From Neisseria sp. MVDL19-042950 (GTDB taxonomy: Bacteria > Pseudomonadota > Gammaproteobacteria > Burkholderiales > Neisseriaceae), in assembly GCF_030504625.1 (NCBI RefSeq), contig NZ_JAUKWH010000012.1, positions 1-64,000 on the forward strand: a stretch of 64,000 nucleotides of DNA. The letters are read 5' to 3'. The position numbers were made by a program, and so were the translations under genes. Position 1 is the first letter of the stretch. Every line of letters starts with the position of its first letter. Positions 44,468 through 53,934 of the stretch are shown here, piece after piece. The notes beneath the pieces were generated by a model. That model had not been told where the DNA came from. It saw only the letters and a list, made by a program, of their open reading frames with translations, and did no database searches.

Positions 44468-44941
44468 TTACTGCAACTCCGCCAATTTTTTCTCAATGGC
44501 TTCTTCAGTCATAAAGCTGCACATTTTGTGGTTGTTCACCAACATCACGGGGGCATCGCCGCACGCGCCCATGCACTCGCCTTCCACTAAGGTGTAGAGG
44601 CCGTCTGAAGTGGTTTCGCCGAAACCGATGCCGAGTTTCTGTTTCAGGTATTCGGCGGCATTCACTCCGCCGCGCAGGGCGCAAGGCAGGTTGGTGCAGA
44701 CGGTCAGCTTGTATTTGCCTACCGGATGCAGGTCGTACATATTGTAGAAAGTGGCCACTTCGTAGGCGGCAGCCGGTGCGATGCCGACATAGTTGGCAAC
44801 AAATTCAATGATTTCAGGCGTCAACCAGCGTTTTTCTACTTGGGCGATACGCAATGCACCCATGATGGCGGAACGGCGTTGGTCGGCCGGATATTTCGCC
44901 AGCTCGACGTCGATTTGTTTTAAAGATTCTGCGGATAACAT
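44468..44941 (-). CDS. nuoE: NADH-quinone oxidoreductase subunit E
   Basis: A 157-residue subunit of the NADH-dehydrogenase module with a thioredoxin-like fold. CTNLPCALRGG and CMGACGDAPV provide the four cysteines of the N1a [2Fe-2S] cluster. Its ATG overlaps the nuoD stop (TAATG). Confidence 0.97.
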   Translation of the reverse strand: MLSAESLKQIDVELAKYPADQRRSAIMGALRIAQVEKRWLTPEIIEFVANYVGIAPAAAYEVATFYNMYDLHPVGKYKLTVCTNLPCALRGGVNAAEYLKQKLGIGFGETTSDGLYTLVEGECMGACGDAPVMLVNNHKMCSFMTEEAIEKKLAELQ

Positions 44942-46197
44942 TATCGGTCTACCTCCCCGAATACGATGTCTTGCGTACCGATGATGGCCACCACGTCGGC
45001 CAACATGTGGCCGCGTGCCATTTCGTCCATGCCTTGCAGATGGGCAAAGCCGGGTGCGCGGATTTTCAGGCGGTAGGGTTTGTTGGCGCCGTCTGAAATC
45101 ATGTAAATGCCGAACTCGCCTTTGGGGTGCTCGACGGCAGTATAGGTTTCACCTTCGGGCACGTGCATGCCTTCGGTAAACAGTTTGAAATGGTGGATCA
45201 AGTCTTCCATGCCCATTTTCATTTCGGTGCGTTTGGGCGGCGCGACTTTGTGGTTTTCGACAATCACGGGGCCTGGGTTGGCTTTGAGCCATTGCACGCA
45301 TTGCTTAATGATGCGGTTGGATTCGCGCATTTCGTTGATACGGCAGAGGTAACGGTCGTAGCAGTCGCCGTTTACGCCGACGGGAATGTCGAAATCAACA
45401 TTGGCATAGGCATCGTACGGTGCTTTTTTGCGGATGTCCCACTCCACGCCTGAACCGCGAAGCATCACGCCGGTAAAGCCTTTTTGCAGCGCGCGCTCGG
45501 GAGAAACCACGCCGATGCCGACGGTACGCTGCTTCCAAATACGGTTGTCGGTAAGCAGGCTTTCGTATTCATCTACGCAAGAGGGGAAGCGTTCGGTAAA
45601 GGCTTCGATAAAGTCGAGCATCGTGCCTTCGCGCGATTCGTTCAGCTTTTTCAACACTTTGGCATTGCGGAATTTGCTGGATTCATACTTAGGCATAAAA
45701 TCGGGCAAATCGCGGTACACGCCTCCGGGGCGGAAGTAGGCCGCGTGCATACGCGCACCGGATACGGCTTCGTATAAGTCCATCAGCTCTTCACGTTCGC
45801 GGAAGGCATACAGGAATACGGTCATCGCGCCGATATCGAGCGCGTGCGAACCGATACCCATCAGGTGGTTCAAAATACGGGTAACTTCGGCAAACATCAC
45901 GCGGATGTATTGGGCACGGATCGGCACTTCGACACCGGTCAGTTTTTCTACCGCCAAACAATAGGCTTGTTCGTTGACCATCATGGAAACGTAGTCCAAG
46001 CGGTCCATATAAGGCAGGGTTTGCAGATAAGTGCGGGTTTCGGCCAGTTTCTCAGTACCGCGGTGAAGCAGGCCGATATGCGGGTCGGCGCGAACGATGG
46101 TTTCGCCTTCCAGCTCCAGAATCATACGCAGTACGCCGTGCGCGGCAGGGTGCTGCGGGCCGAAGTTGATGGTGTAGTTTCTTAATTTATTAGCCAC
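44941..46197 (-). CDS. nuoD: NADH-quinone oxidoreductase subunit D
   Basis: A 418-residue 49-kDa-type subunit lining the quinone site. [22 protein letters not shown], the [13 protein letters not shown] segment and the C-terminal [11 protein letters not shown] and [37 protein letters not shown] are diagnostic. It overlaps nuoC by 8 nt. Confidence 0.98.
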   Translation of the reverse strand: MANKLRNYTINFGPQHPAAHGVLRMILELEGETIVRADPHIGLLHRGTEKLAETRTYLQTLPYMDRLDYVSMMVNEQAYCLAVEKLTGVEVPIRAQYIRVMFAEVTRILNHLMGIGSHALDIGAMTVFLYAFREREELMDLYEAVSGARMHAAYFRPGGVYRDLPDFMPKYESSKFRNAKVLKKLNESREGTMLDFIEAFTERFPSCVDEYESLLTDNRIWKQRTVGIGVVSPERALQKGFTGVMLRGSGVEWDIRKKAPYDAYANVDFDIPVGVNGDCYDRYLCRINEMRESNRIIKQCVQWLKANPGPVIVENHKVAPPKRTEMKMGMEDLIHHFKLFTEGMHVPEGETYTAVEHPKGEFGIYMISDGANKPYRLKIRAPGFAHLQGMDEMARGHMLADVVAIIGTQDIVFGEVDR

Positions 46198-46780
46198 CGT
46201 AGTTCTCCTCGCGGACGATGCGCGGGGTAATTTCGCGCGGCTCGATGGTTACGGGTTGGTAAATCACGCGTTTTTCGGCTTCGTCGTAACGCATTTCTAC
46301 ATAGCCGGAAATCGGGAAATCTTTTCGGAAAGGATGGCCGACAAAACCGTAATCCGTCAGGATACGGCGCAAATCGGGGTGGTTGTTGAACATGATGCCG
46401 AACAAATCAAATGCTTCGCGCTCATACCAATCGGCACTGTTATAGATTTCGACCACGGAATCGACAATAGGAAAATCATCGTCATCCGCCCACGCCCGCA
46501 CGCGGATACGCTGGTTGTTTTTGATAGACAGAAGCTGGCTGACTACGGCAAAACGTTTGCCTTCCCAAACTTCGTTTTTATATGTGCTGTAATCCACTCC
46601 GCACAAATCAACTAATTGCTCGAAATGCAGTTCTTCATGGTCGCGCAGAATGTTCATTATTTCTGAATAATCTTTTGCAGCACATTCGACCGTTACTTCA
46701 TTCAAAGTCAGAATAACTTTGGAGGCTTTGTCGCCCAGAATACGGGTAGCGGTTTCGTGCAAGGTTTTTACATTTGCCAT
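46190..46780 (-). CDS. nuoC: NADH-quinone oxidoreductase subunit C
   Basis: A 196-residue 30-kDa-type subunit. The motif [38 protein letters not shown] is intact in the order expected for complex I. It is separate from NuoD here, not fused as in enterobacteria. It starts 9 nt after nuoB. Confidence 0.97.
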   Translation of the reverse strand: MANVKTLHETATRILGDKASKVILTLNEVTVECAAKDYSEIMNILRDHEELHFEQLVDLCGVDYSTYKNEVWEGKRFAVVSQLLSIKNNQRIRVRAWADDDDFPIVDSVVEIYNSADWYEREAFDLFGIMFNNHPDLRRILTDYGFVGHPFRKDFPISGYVEMRYDEAEKRVIYQPVTIEPREITPRIVREENYGG

Positions 46781-46789
46781 AACACCCTC

Positions 46790-47269
46790 CTAATCCCGTG
46801 CAATCGTTGATGTGCGTTTGATTTTTTGTTGAAGCTGAATCAAACCGTAAATCAATGCTTCGGCTGTCGGCGGACAACCGGGCACATAAACGTCTACCGG
46901 CACAATGCGGTCGCAACCGCGCACCACCGAATAGGAATAATGATAATAACCACCGCCGTTGGCACAAGACCCCATCGACAACACCCAGCGGGGCTCGGCC
47001 ATCTGGTCGTATACGCGGCGCAGGGCGGGGGCCATTTTGTTGCACAAGGTACCGGCCACAATCATCAAATCGGACTGCCGCGGAGAGGGTCGGAAAATAA
47101 TCCCGAATCGGTCGAGGTCGTAACGCGACGCGCCGGCCTGCATCATTTCAACCGCGCAGCAAGCCAAACCAAATGTTACCGGCCACAGTGAGCCGGTACG
47201 CATATAGTTGAGCACAGTATCTGCACTGGTGGTAATGAAACCTTTTTTCAAAACGCCTTCTATTCCCAT
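46790..47269 (-). CDS. nuoB: NADH-quinone oxidoreductase subunit B
   Basis: A 159-residue subunit carrying the N2 [4Fe-4S] cluster that reduces quinone. [10 protein letters not shown], the [12 protein letters not shown] segment and [12 protein letters not shown] supply the four cysteines, two of them tandem. I chose ATG 47269 ([10 protein letters not shown]), which overlaps the nuoA stop; an upstream in-frame start at 47290 would add seven residues. Confidence 0.97.
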   Translation of the reverse strand: MGIEGVLKKGFITTSADTVLNYMRTGSLWPVTFGLACCAVEMMQAGASRYDLDRFGIIFRPSPRQSDLMIVAGTLCNKMAPALRRVYDQMAEPRWVLSMGSCANGGGYYHYSYSVVRGCDRIVPVDVYVPGCPPTAEALIYGLIQLQQKIKRTSTIARD

Positions 47270-47616
47270 TCTAAAGCGCCTTTTTTCCATTCATAAACAA
47301 AACCTATCGTGAGAATCACGATAAACACAAACATCGACCAGAAACCGAATGCTCCCAATTCTTTGAACACGACTGCCCACGGAAACATGAAAGCGATTTC
47401 CAAATCAAAAAGAATAAATAATATTGCAACCAGATAGTAACGCACGTCGAATTTCATACGCGCATTTTCAAAAGCTTCGAAGCCGCATTCAAACGGCGCA
47501 TCTTTTTCCGCATAGTGCCGTTTCGGACCGAGCAGATTGCCCAGAGCGAGAAACACTACACCGGCAATCAGGCCGATGAGGATAAAGACAAATACGGGAA
47601 AATAATTAGCCAACAT
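47260..47616 (-). CDS. nuoA: NADH-quinone oxidoreductase subunit A
   Basis: A 118-residue membrane subunit with three helices. [19 protein letters not shown], the conserved [43 protein letters not shown] segment and the terminal KGALEWE match NuoA. It is the first gene of the 14-subunit operon; promoter and Fur site lie upstream. Confidence 0.97.
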   Translation of the reverse strand: MLANYFPVFVFILIGLIAGVVFLALGNLLGPKRHYAEKDAPFECGFEAFENARMKFDVRYYLVAILFILFDLEIAFMFPWAVVFKELGAFGFWSMFVFIVILTIGFVYEWKKGALEWE

Positions 47617-48041
47617 GGTTTGTACCTGAAAGTGTTAACATGAAAATGCTGGTAAAACGCTTTTTCATTGTAGCGAATTTCAGGAATGTTTAAAAGTTGG
47701 AGCATTAAAAAAATCCTTGAAAAACCTAATAATTTCAAACTCTTAATGATAACGATTATCATTAATTCGATTTAATCACTAACAAAACTGCATCATTTTA
47801 AAGTTTACAAATCGTTATTTCGACCTTAATAGCCTTTACTGTGATTAAAATATAATTAACTTTTCTTAATGCTTGAATTCATGCCTCAAATCTTTGTTTT
47901 AACGGAATTTAATTGCAATGTAGCATTATGTAGTAAAAGCCGCTTTCTGCCATTGTTAACAACCATCTCTAAAATTAAAGAAATATATAAAAATCAAAAT
48001 GTTGAATTATTAACATCTTAATTGGCGCAATATAAAACCAA
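47617..48041. other. nuo promoter region and AT-rich spacer
   Basis: About 425 bases with no gene. It contains the nuo upstream region with one strong Fur palindrome (47743-47765); the remaining 275 bases are AT-rich and show nothing I can name. Confidence 0.6.
47743..47765. promoter_or_regulatory. Fur box upstream of nuoA
   Basis: A perfect palindrome with 10-bp arms around CGA, core AATGATAACGATTATCATT, matching the Fur consensus closely. It lies 127 nt upstream of the nuoA ATG. Fur-dependent activation of nuo has been reported in N. meningitidis. An upstream position fits activation rather than repression, but the transcription start is not known here. Confidence 0.8.
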
Positions 48042-48074
48042 AAGGCCGCCTGAAACTTTTATTCAGACGGCCTT
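48042..48074 (-). terminator. DUS-pair terminator after the ABC exporter
   Basis: AAGGCCGCCTGAA (one-base DUS variant) and TTCAGACGGCCTT with a short loop, 28 nt after the stop of the minus-strand gene. Confidence 0.75.
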
Positions 48075-48101
48075 CTTTTCACTACTTCTTATTACTGCCG
48101 A

Positions 48102-49946
48102 TTATTCTATGTGCCCTGCCAAGAATCCGCCGCTTTGGTGCGCCCACAGTTTGGCATACAAACCGTTTTTCTCCAGCAGTTCGGCATGGCTACCCTCTTC
48201 GACGATACGGCCTTTGTCGAGCACAATCAGCCTGTCCATGGCGGCAATGGTGGATAAACGGTGGGCGATGGCGATCACGGTTTTGTTTTCCATCATTTTA
48301 TCTAGGCTTTCCTGAATCGCCGCTTCCACTTCGGAATCCAGCGCGCTGGTGGCTTCATCGAGCAGCAGAATCGGCGCATCTTTCAGCATCACGCGGGCGA
48401 TGGCGATACGCTGGCGCTGGCCGCCTGAAAGTTTCACCCCGCGCTCGCCCACATGGGCATCGTATCCTTTGCGGCCTTTGGCATCAGAAAGGTTGGGAAT
48501 GAAATCGGCGGCTTCGGCACGGCGGGCGGCCTGCATCATTTCTTCTTCGGTGGCATCGGGGCGGCCGTAGATGATGTTGTCGCGCACGGAGCGGTGCAGC
48601 AGGCTGGTATCTTGGGTGACCAAGCCGATTTGGGCGCGCAGGCTTTCTTGAGTGATGTCGGTAACGTTTTGGCCATCAATGGTAATGCTGCCGCTTTGCG
48701 CTTCATAAAATCTGAGCAGCAAATTCACGATGGTGGACTTGCCGGCACCGGAACGCCCGATCAAGCCGACTTTTTCGCCGGGTTTGATATACAGGTTAAA
48801 GCCGTTGAGCAACGGTTTGCCTGCTTCATAAGAAAAATCGACATGTTCGAAACGGATGTCGCCGTGCGCCACTTTCAGCGGCAGGGCATTGGGCTTGTCA
48901 ACAATCGTGTGCGGCTTGGAAAGCGTACCCATGCCGTCGCTCACCGTGCCGATGTTTTCAAACAGGCGGGCGGATTCCCACATGATGTATTGCGACAAAC
49001 CGTTCACGCGCAAAGCCATAGCCGTGGCGGTGGCAATCGCGCCGACACCGACCTGCCCGTGATGCCACAGCCAAATGCCCAATGCGGCGGTGGACAAGGT
49101 GAGCGACGTATTCACAATAAAATTACAAGTATATAAAGTGGTGGCCAAACGCATTTGCGCATGCACCGTTACCATAAATTCCTGCATGGATTGCTTGGCA
49201 TAGCCCGCCTCGCGCGCACCGTGCGAAAACAGCTTGACCGTCGTAATGTTGGAATAAGCATCGGTGATGCGGCCGGTCATCAGCGAACGCGCATCCGCCT
49301 GCCGCTTCGCCGTTTGCGCCAGCTTGGGAATCAGCACGCGCATCACGGCACCGAATGCGATAATCCAGCATACGAACGGCAGCAGCAGCCAACCGTCAAA
49401 CGCCGCCAGAATCACGCCCGAGCTGATGAAATACACCAGCACATACACCACCATATCGGCCAGCGTCATCACCGTATCACGCACCGCCAGTGCCGTTTGC
49501 ATCACTTTTGCGGAAACCCGCCCGGCAAATTCGTCCTGATAAAAACCGAGGCTCTGCCCCAGCATCAGGCGGTGGAAATTCCAACGCAACCGCATCGGAA
49601 ACACGCCTTGCAGCGTTTGCAGGCGCACGTTTGATGCAATGAAATGCCACAGCACGGCAAACGCCATCAACGCCGCCATGCCCGACAAAGCCCAGCCCTT
49701 TTCCGCCCACAAGGTTTGCGGCGTATATTGGCCCAGCCAATCGACCACTTTGCCCATAAACTGAAACAGCAAGGCTTCCATAATGCCGATGCCGACCGTC
49801 ATCAACGCCAACACCGCAATCCAACCGCGCATGCCTTCCATGCTGCTCCACAAAAAACGCCACAAGCCTTTTTCAGGCGTTTTCGGCAACGTATCGGGAT
49901 AGGGGTCGATACGGGATTCGAACCAATCAAATATTTTCTTCATCAT
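48102..49946 (-). CDS. ABC exporter, fused permease and ATPase
   Basis: A 614-residue half-transporter. The N-terminal membrane domain (about 30-330, six hydrophobic segments) is followed by an ATPase domain with Walker A GRSGAGKSTIVNLL, signature LSGGQRQRIAIARV, Walker B PILLLDEATSALD and switch His in IAIAHRLST. The type is MsbA-like multidrug/lipid exporter, expected to work as a dimer in the inner membrane. It is monocistronic and next to ruvA. Substrate is not predictable. Confidence 0.92.
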   Translation of the reverse strand: MMKKIFDWFESRIDPYPDTLPKTPEKGLWRFLWSSMEGMRGWIAVLALMTVGIGIMEALLFQFMGKVVDWLGQYTPQTLWAEKGWALSGMAALMAFAVLWHFIASNVRLQTLQGVFPMRLRWNFHRLMLGQSLGFYQDEFAGRVSAKVMQTALAVRDTVMTLADMVVYVLVYFISSGVILAAFDGWLLLPFVCWIIAFGAVMRVLIPKLAQTAKRQADARSLMTGRITDAYSNITTVKLFSHGAREAGYAKQSMQEFMVTVHAQMRLATTLYTCNFIVNTSLTLSTAALGIWLWHHGQVGVGAIATATAMALRVNGLSQYIMWESARLFENIGTVSDGMGTLSKPHTIVDKPNALPLKVAHGDIRFEHVDFSYEAGKPLLNGFNLYIKPGEKVGLIGRSGAGKSTIVNLLLRFYEAQSGSITIDGQNVTDITQESLRAQIGLVTQDTSLLHRSVRDNIIYGRPDATEEEMMQAARRAEAADFIPNLSDAKGRKGYDAHVGERGVKLSGGQRQRIAIARVMLKDAPILLLDEATSALDSEVEAAIQESLDKMMENKTVIAIAHRLSTIAAMDRLIVLDKGRIVEEGSHAELLEKNGLYAKLWAHQSGGFLAGHIE

Positions 49947-49980
49947 GCTTTCACTGCTTAATCATAACGGCTTGCAACAT

Positions 49981-50029
49981 TTTCAGACGGCCTCGGAGGG
50001 TTGCACACCCTAAAGAGGCCGTCTGAAAA
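49981..50029 (-). terminator. DUS-pair hairpin between the ABC exporter and ruvA
   Basis: TTTCAGACGGCCTC and GAGGCCGTCTGAAA enclose a 20-nt loop with its own AGGGT/ACCCT hairpin, starting right after the ruvA stop. Confidence 0.75.
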
Positions 50030-50614
50030 CTATTTCAACAAATTCTTCAAAGCCAAACGCACGCCTTCACCCACATCGGTTCCCGCTGGAATACCTTTCA
50101 CTGCGGCTTTGGCCTCGCGTTCGTTGTAGCCCAAAGCCAGCAGCGTGCTGACCATATCGTCGGTTTCGTCCGGCGCGGCGGCGGGAGCGAACAGACCGGC
50201 GGCGGTTTGCTCCGATACCAGCTTGCCGCGCAGCTCCAGCACCATACGTTCGGCGGTTTTTTTGCCGATGCCGGGCGCGGAAGAAAGCCGTTTCACATCT
50301 TCCTGCGCCACGGCCTGCGCCAATTCGTCCGAAGTCATGGCCGACAAAATACCCAATGCGGTTTTGGCTCCGATACCGCTCACCTTCACCAACTGGCGGA
50401 ACGTGGCGCGTTCGGCGGCCGAGGCAAATCCGAACAGCAGATGCGCATCTTCGCGCACCACAAGCTGGGTATAAAGCTGCACGGTTTCGTTAAGCGGCGG
50501 CAGCAGATAAAAAGTCTGCATCGATACATCGACTTCGTAACCCACCCCGCCGACATCAATCACGATTTGCGGTGGTGTTTTTTCGATGAGTTTGCCGGTG
50601 AGTCTGCTGATCAT
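50030..50614 (-). CDS. ruvA: Holliday junction branch-migration protein RuvA
   Basis: A 194-residue subunit that binds four-way DNA junctions and positions RuvB. The N-terminal OB domain ([28 protein letters not shown]), the helix-hairpin-helix pair ([16 protein letters not shown] and [17 protein letters not shown]) and the C-terminal RuvB-binding three-helix domain ([18 protein letters not shown]) are all present. Length is normal. ruvB and ruvC are not in the window. Confidence 0.97.
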   Translation of the reverse strand: MISRLTGKLIEKTPPQIVIDVGGVGYEVDVSMQTFYLLPPLNETVQLYTQLVVREDAHLLFGFASAAERATFRQLVKVSGIGAKTALGILSAMTSDELAQAVAQEDVKRLSSAPGIGKKTAERMVLELRGKLVSEQTAAGLFAPAAAPDETDDMVSTLLALGYNEREAKAAVKGIPAGTDVGEGVRLALKNLLK

Positions 50615-50673
50615 GGTTGCTTCCGTTCGGTATTGTGGGATATGGCTGTGGAACTGAACTTTCCACAGTTACC

Positions 50674-50728
50674 GCAAATAAACTTAACTACGGCGTTGCT
50701 GCCTTGCATCGAAAATAAGTTTATTTGC
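50674..50728. repeat. Correia-like short repeat, copy 1
   Basis: GCAAATAAACTT and its inverted copy AAGTTTATTTGC bracket a core CTACGGCGTTGCTGCCTTGC that resembles the centre of Correia elements (ACGGCGTTGCCTCGCCTTGC). The usual Correia ends (TATAGTGGATTAA) are absent. A related copy is at 61751-61813. Confidence 0.6.
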
Positions 50729-50745
50729 CATATAAAAATCATGGA

Positions 50746-50773
50746 GGCCGTCTGAAAAGGTTTTCAGACGGCC
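50746..50773. terminator. DUS-pair hairpin between ruvA and rlpA
   Basis: GGCCGTCTGAAAA and TTTTCAGACGGCC with a 2-nt loop. Confidence 0.65.
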
Positions 50774-50799
50774 CCGCATTATACACCGCGCAAACAAAA

Positions 50800-50820
50800 C
50801 GGCCTGCATCGCGCAGGCCG
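50800..50820 (-). terminator. intrinsic terminator of rlpA
   Basis: CGGCCTGC / GCAGGCCG stem with 5-nt loop; on the minus strand it is followed by TTTTGTTTG, 14 nt after the rlpA stop. Confidence 0.75.
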
Positions 50821-50834
50821 TCTGAAAAACAATT

Positions 50835-51554
50835 TTAAATAGCCGTCAGCATTTGGCTTTTGGCATCGTCGGCATGTTCCTGACGGTTGAACGGGCCCAT
50901 TTTGACAACATATTCGCCGGCCTGTTTTTCCATCACCACTTTTTGCTCCATAGCGGCCGATTTCAAACGGCTGCCGGCGCGTTTCACATAATCGCGGGCT
51001 TCGGCTTTGGTATCGAAACTTTTCAGATTCACATAGATATTGCGGGCATCTGCCTGTGCAAAGTTTTCGGCTTTTTGGCCGCCCGGCAGGATTTGCTCCA
51101 CACGCACCTTTGCCGTGCCTTTGTGGATGAAGCCCAATTTTTGGGCGGCGGCTTTGGACACGTCCACCACACGGCTGGCGTGGAACGGACCGCGGTCGTT
51201 GATGCGCACTACCACGCTTTTGCCGTTGGATAAATTGGTGATGCGGGCATAACTGGGAATCGGCAAGGTTTTATGTGCGGCAGTCATGGCGTTCATATTG
51301 TAACGCTCGCCGCTGGAGGTTTTACGGCCGTGGAATTGGCCGCCATACCATGACGCTTTACCGGTTTGGCTGAACGAAGATACTTTTTTTAACGGGGTGT
51401 AGCGTTTGCCGGCCACTTTGTAGCTCATATTGGCGGCACGATTCAGTTTTTCGGCTTTTACAACGGCATCGGCATTGGCGTTGCCGCTGAAAACCAGTCC
51501 TAATGAAAGAGCGGCAAATACGCCGGTAAAGAAAGTATTTTTGGCTTGGGTCAA
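50835..51554 (-). CDS. rlpA: septal ring lytic transglycosylase RlpA family
   Basis: About 239 residues. The signal peptide (FFTGVFAALSLGLVFSGNANA) lacks a clear lipobox cysteine. The double-psi beta-barrel RlpA domain carries KASWYGGQFHGRKTSSGERYN and VVRINDRGPF with its catalytic-type Asp, and a C-terminal SPOR domain (about 165-239) binds denuded septal glycan. RlpA cleaves naked glycan strands in some bacteria. No ATG fits the N-terminus. TTG 51554 with GGAA about 8 nt upstream is my choice; TTG 51566 is also possible. A start at 51662 would run into trmL. Confidence 0.88.
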   Translation of the reverse strand: MTQAKNTFFTGVFAALSLGLVFSGNANADAVVKAEKLNRAANMSYKVAGKRYTPLKKVSSFSQTGKASWYGGQFHGRKTSSGERYNMNAMTAAHKTLPIPSYARITNLSNGKSVVVRINDRGPFHASRVVDVSKAAAQKLGFIHKGTAKVRVEQILPGGQKAENFAQADARNIYVNLKSFDTKAEARDYVKRAGSRLKSAAMEQKVVMEKQAGEYVVKMGPFNRQEHADDAKSQMLTAI

Positions 51555-51621
51555 AACAAATTCCAATTCTCGAGTTGATAACGCTGTGCTTCGGGAATCC
51601 GAAGCATTTTCAGACGGCCTG

Positions 51622-52086
51622 TTACAAACCGCCCTGATAGTCGTGCTGCCGCCACGCTTCAAACAACATCACGGCAACGGTATTCGATAAATTCATGCTT
51701 CTGCTGCCGGGCATCATCGGCAAGCGCAATTTTTGTTCCGCAGGCAGGCTGTTGAGAATTTCAGCCGGCAGGCCGCGGGTTTCGGGGCCGAACAAAAACA
51801 CGTCCCCCGCTTCAAACTCCGCTTGGTCGGGGCGGGTGCTGCCTTTGGTGGTTAGCGCGAAAATGCGCCGCCCTGCCAGAGTTTTCAAACAATCGTCGAA
51901 ATTTTCATGAACGGTCAGCTTGGCAAACTCATGGTAATCCAGCCCTGCCCGTTTCATCTTGCTTGAGTCCAGCGGAAAACCGAGCGGCTTGACCAGATGC
52001 AGATCCGCGCCGGTATTGGCGCACAAGCGGATAATGTTGCCCGTATTGGGCGGTATTTCAGGCTGGTATAAAACAACCGTAAACAT
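51622..52086 (-). CDS. trmL: tRNA (cytidine(34)-2'-O)-methyltransferase
   Basis: A 154-residue SPOUT-class enzyme that methylates the wobble ribose of leucine tRNAs. VVLYQPEIPPNTGNIIRLCANTGADLHLVKPLGF, the LDYHEF segment, VFLFGPETRGLP and LRLPMMPGSRSMNLSNTVAV are the three SPOUT motifs in order. Length is normal for TrmL. Confidence 0.96.
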   Translation of the reverse strand: MFTVVLYQPEIPPNTGNIIRLCANTGADLHLVKPLGFPLDSSKMKRAGLDYHEFAKLTVHENFDDCLKTLAGRRIFALTTKGSTRPDQAEFEAGDVFLFGPETRGLPAEILNSLPAEQKLRLPMMPGSRSMNLSNTVAVMLFEAWRQHDYQGGL

Positions 52087-52257
52087 TGGGAACCTTTTAT
52101 TATTTATTTTGTCTTCTTTTGTAAATGTCTGTTGCGCCTGCTCTTAAAGATTCGGAAATACTGTTCCCTTTGAAAGCCGTTCCGTATGCCGCACAAAAAG
52201 CGCAACCGACGACAAAATGACAGATAGGTTCTATAAATCAAATATTTAAGAGCACGC

Positions 52258-52283
52258 ACTATGCCTCAAACGGTAGGCATAGT
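52258..52283. terminator. hairpin downstream of comF
   Basis: ACTATGCC / GGCATAGT 8-bp perfect stem with a 10-nt loop, 14 nt beyond the comF stop. There is no T tract directly adjacent, so termination is uncertain. Confidence 0.45.
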
Positions 52284-52296
52284 CAAAAATCTTTGG

Positions 52297-53010
52297 TTAT
52301 TTTTTCATTCGCGGATGTGCCAGTGCCCAGCAAAAAACTGCGGCAGCCCCCGCGCTTTTTAGCGTTCGCGCCAATTCTTCAATCGTTGCGCCTGTTGTAG
52401 TAACGTCGTCAATCAATAGTATCTTACGATTCTTAACACCGTGATTTTTCACTGTAAACACGTTCCGTACATTTTTACGGCGTTCGTTCCGTTTCAGCGT
52501 GCTTTGCGGCCGATGATGCCGTCTGAATATCGTATGATGCGGCAAAATTTCCCAACCGTAAACCCTGCCTACAATTTCAGCCAATTCGTCGCTCTGATTG
52601 AAACCGCGAAACAAACGCCTGTCTTTGCTTAACGGCACGGCCAGCACGGAATCGATTTCCGCACCGGCCAGCCACGGCGGCGCATGATCGAGCATCAGTG
52701 CCGACAAGGGGTTCAGCATACTCAAATCGGCCCGATGCTTAAACGCATGAATCATAGTGCTGACGGGCGGCTCGTAATAAACCGATATCCACAACTTTTC
52801 AAACGGCGGCGGCTTCCGCTGGCATTGCCCGCATATCGTGCCACCCGTGCTGACATTGGTGCAGCAAGGGCAGATATTGGCCGCATCGGTGCGCAATGCG
52901 GCCAAATCCGCCGCGCAACCTGCACACAGGCCGTCTGAAACGGCGGAAGCATGGCATAATACACAGCATTTCACGCCTGATAATTTACGCCACCACGAGA
53001 GTATGTTCAT
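52297..53010 (-). CDS. comF: ComF-family phosphoribosyltransferase-like protein
   Basis: A 237-residue protein needed for transformation in naturally competent bacteria, probably helping bring single-stranded DNA into the cytoplasm. Two N-terminal Cys pairs (CCVLCH...CAGC and CPCC...CGQC) form a zinc ribbon. The C-terminal phosphoribosyltransferase domain has [20 protein letters not shown] and the PRPP loop [13 protein letters not shown]. The ATG at 53010 overlaps the ATG of bioH on the other strand; a TTG at 53025 would add five residues. Confidence 0.93.
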   Translation of the reverse strand: MNILSWWRKLSGVKCCVLCHASAVSDGLCAGCAADLAALRTDAANICPCCTNVSTGGTICGQCQRKPPPFEKLWISVYYEPPVSTMIHAFKHRADLSMLNPLSALMLDHAPPWLAGAEIDSVLAVPLSKDRRLFRGFNQSDELAEIVGRVYGWEILPHHTIFRRHHRPQSTLKRNERRKNVRNVFTVKNHGVKNRKILLIDDVTTTGATIEELARTLKSAGAAAVFCWALAHPRMKK

Positions 53011-53752
53011 GCAGCATCCTGCCAAAAAAGTTTATCTGATCCACGGCTGGGCGGCGAACCGCCATATTTTCGACGACTTAACCCCGCGCCTGCCTGCCGG
53101 ATGGGAAATCCGCACCGTCAATCTGCCCGGCCACGGCGATGCGCCGTTTAACGGCGAATTCGATGTCGCCGCGACCGCCGATATGATCGCCCGCCAAATC
53201 GATGAGCCGGCCTATCTGCTCGGCTGGTCGCTCGGCGGGCTGATTTCGCTTTATCTTGCGGCCAATTACCCTGAAAAAGTCCGCTCCCTCTGCCTGACCG
53301 CCAGCTTCGCCCGCTTCCAAGCCGCACCCGACTATCCGGAAGGCTTAACCAATCCGGCACTGGCGAAAATGATAGCGCTGTTTCAGCAAGATTATCATAA
53401 ATATATGAAACAGTTTCTCCAGTTGCAATTTTTATATGCCAAAGAACAGCAACCCATCTTGGAAAAAGTGCTGCCCGACATCGTCAAACACGGCGCACCG
53501 GCGGCAATGCAGGCCGCGTTGGATGCCGTGGCCAATGCCGATGCCCGCGTGTTTTTGCCGGATATCGCCACCCCCACGCTGCTGATATTCGGCGGCAAAG
53601 ATTCCATCACGCCCCCGCGCATGGGCGAATACCTGCACCGCCACTTGCCCGAAAGCGAGCTGTACATCATTCCCAAAGCCGCCCATGCGCCGTTTTTAAC
53701 GCAGGCAGATGAATTTGCGGCCTTGTTGGCTGAATTTTTTGAACGGCACTAG
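53009..53752 (+). CDS. bioH: pimeloyl-ACP methyl ester carboxylesterase
   Basis: A 247-residue alpha/beta hydrolase of biotin synthesis that removes the methyl ester of pimeloyl-ACP. [18 protein letters not shown], the nucleophile elbow [22 protein letters not shown], the acidic residue in [11 protein letters not shown] and the histidine in [12 protein letters not shown] form the Ser-Asp-His triad. ATG 53009 has GAGAG 7 nt upstream; ATG 53003 is also possible. The long upstream extension of this frame is antisense to comF and is not part of the gene. Start codons of bioH and comF overlap head to head. Confidence 0.93.
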   Translation: MQHPAKKVYLIHGWAANRHIFDDLTPRLPAGWEIRTVNLPGHGDAPFNGEFDVAATADMIARQIDEPAYLLGWSLGGLISLYLAANYPEKVRSLCLTASFARFQAAPDYPEGLTNPALAKMIALFQQDYHKYMKQFLQLQFLYAKEQQPILEKVLPDIVKHGAPAAMQAALDAVANADARVFLPDIATPTLLIFGGKDSITPPRMGEYLHRHLPESELYIIPKAAHAPFLTQADEFAALLAEFFERH

Positions 53753-53873
53753 CCGCTTTTTCAGACGGCCTGAAACTTTATTTGCCCGATTAAAACCTTT
53801 CCCAAATCCGCTGATACGAATGCCGCTCGGAAATTTGCAGAATCCTTCAACCGTTCGATGCGCGGCAACATAT

Positions 53874-53909
53874 AAACAGGCCGTCTGAAAGATTTCAGAC
53901 GGCCTGTTT
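53874..53909. terminator. DUS-pair terminator between bioH and thiB
   Basis: Perfect 17-bp arms (AAACAGGCCGTCTGAAA and complement) with a 2-nt loop between convergent genes; can serve both strands. Confidence 0.85.
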
Positions 53910-53934
53910 AACCATTTGAATATGGAAATGCCGT

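Noticed and set aside
52838-53008. N-terminal extension of bioH
   Set aside because: The extra 57 codons are antisense to comF and lack similarity to hydrolases; the family start is at 53009.
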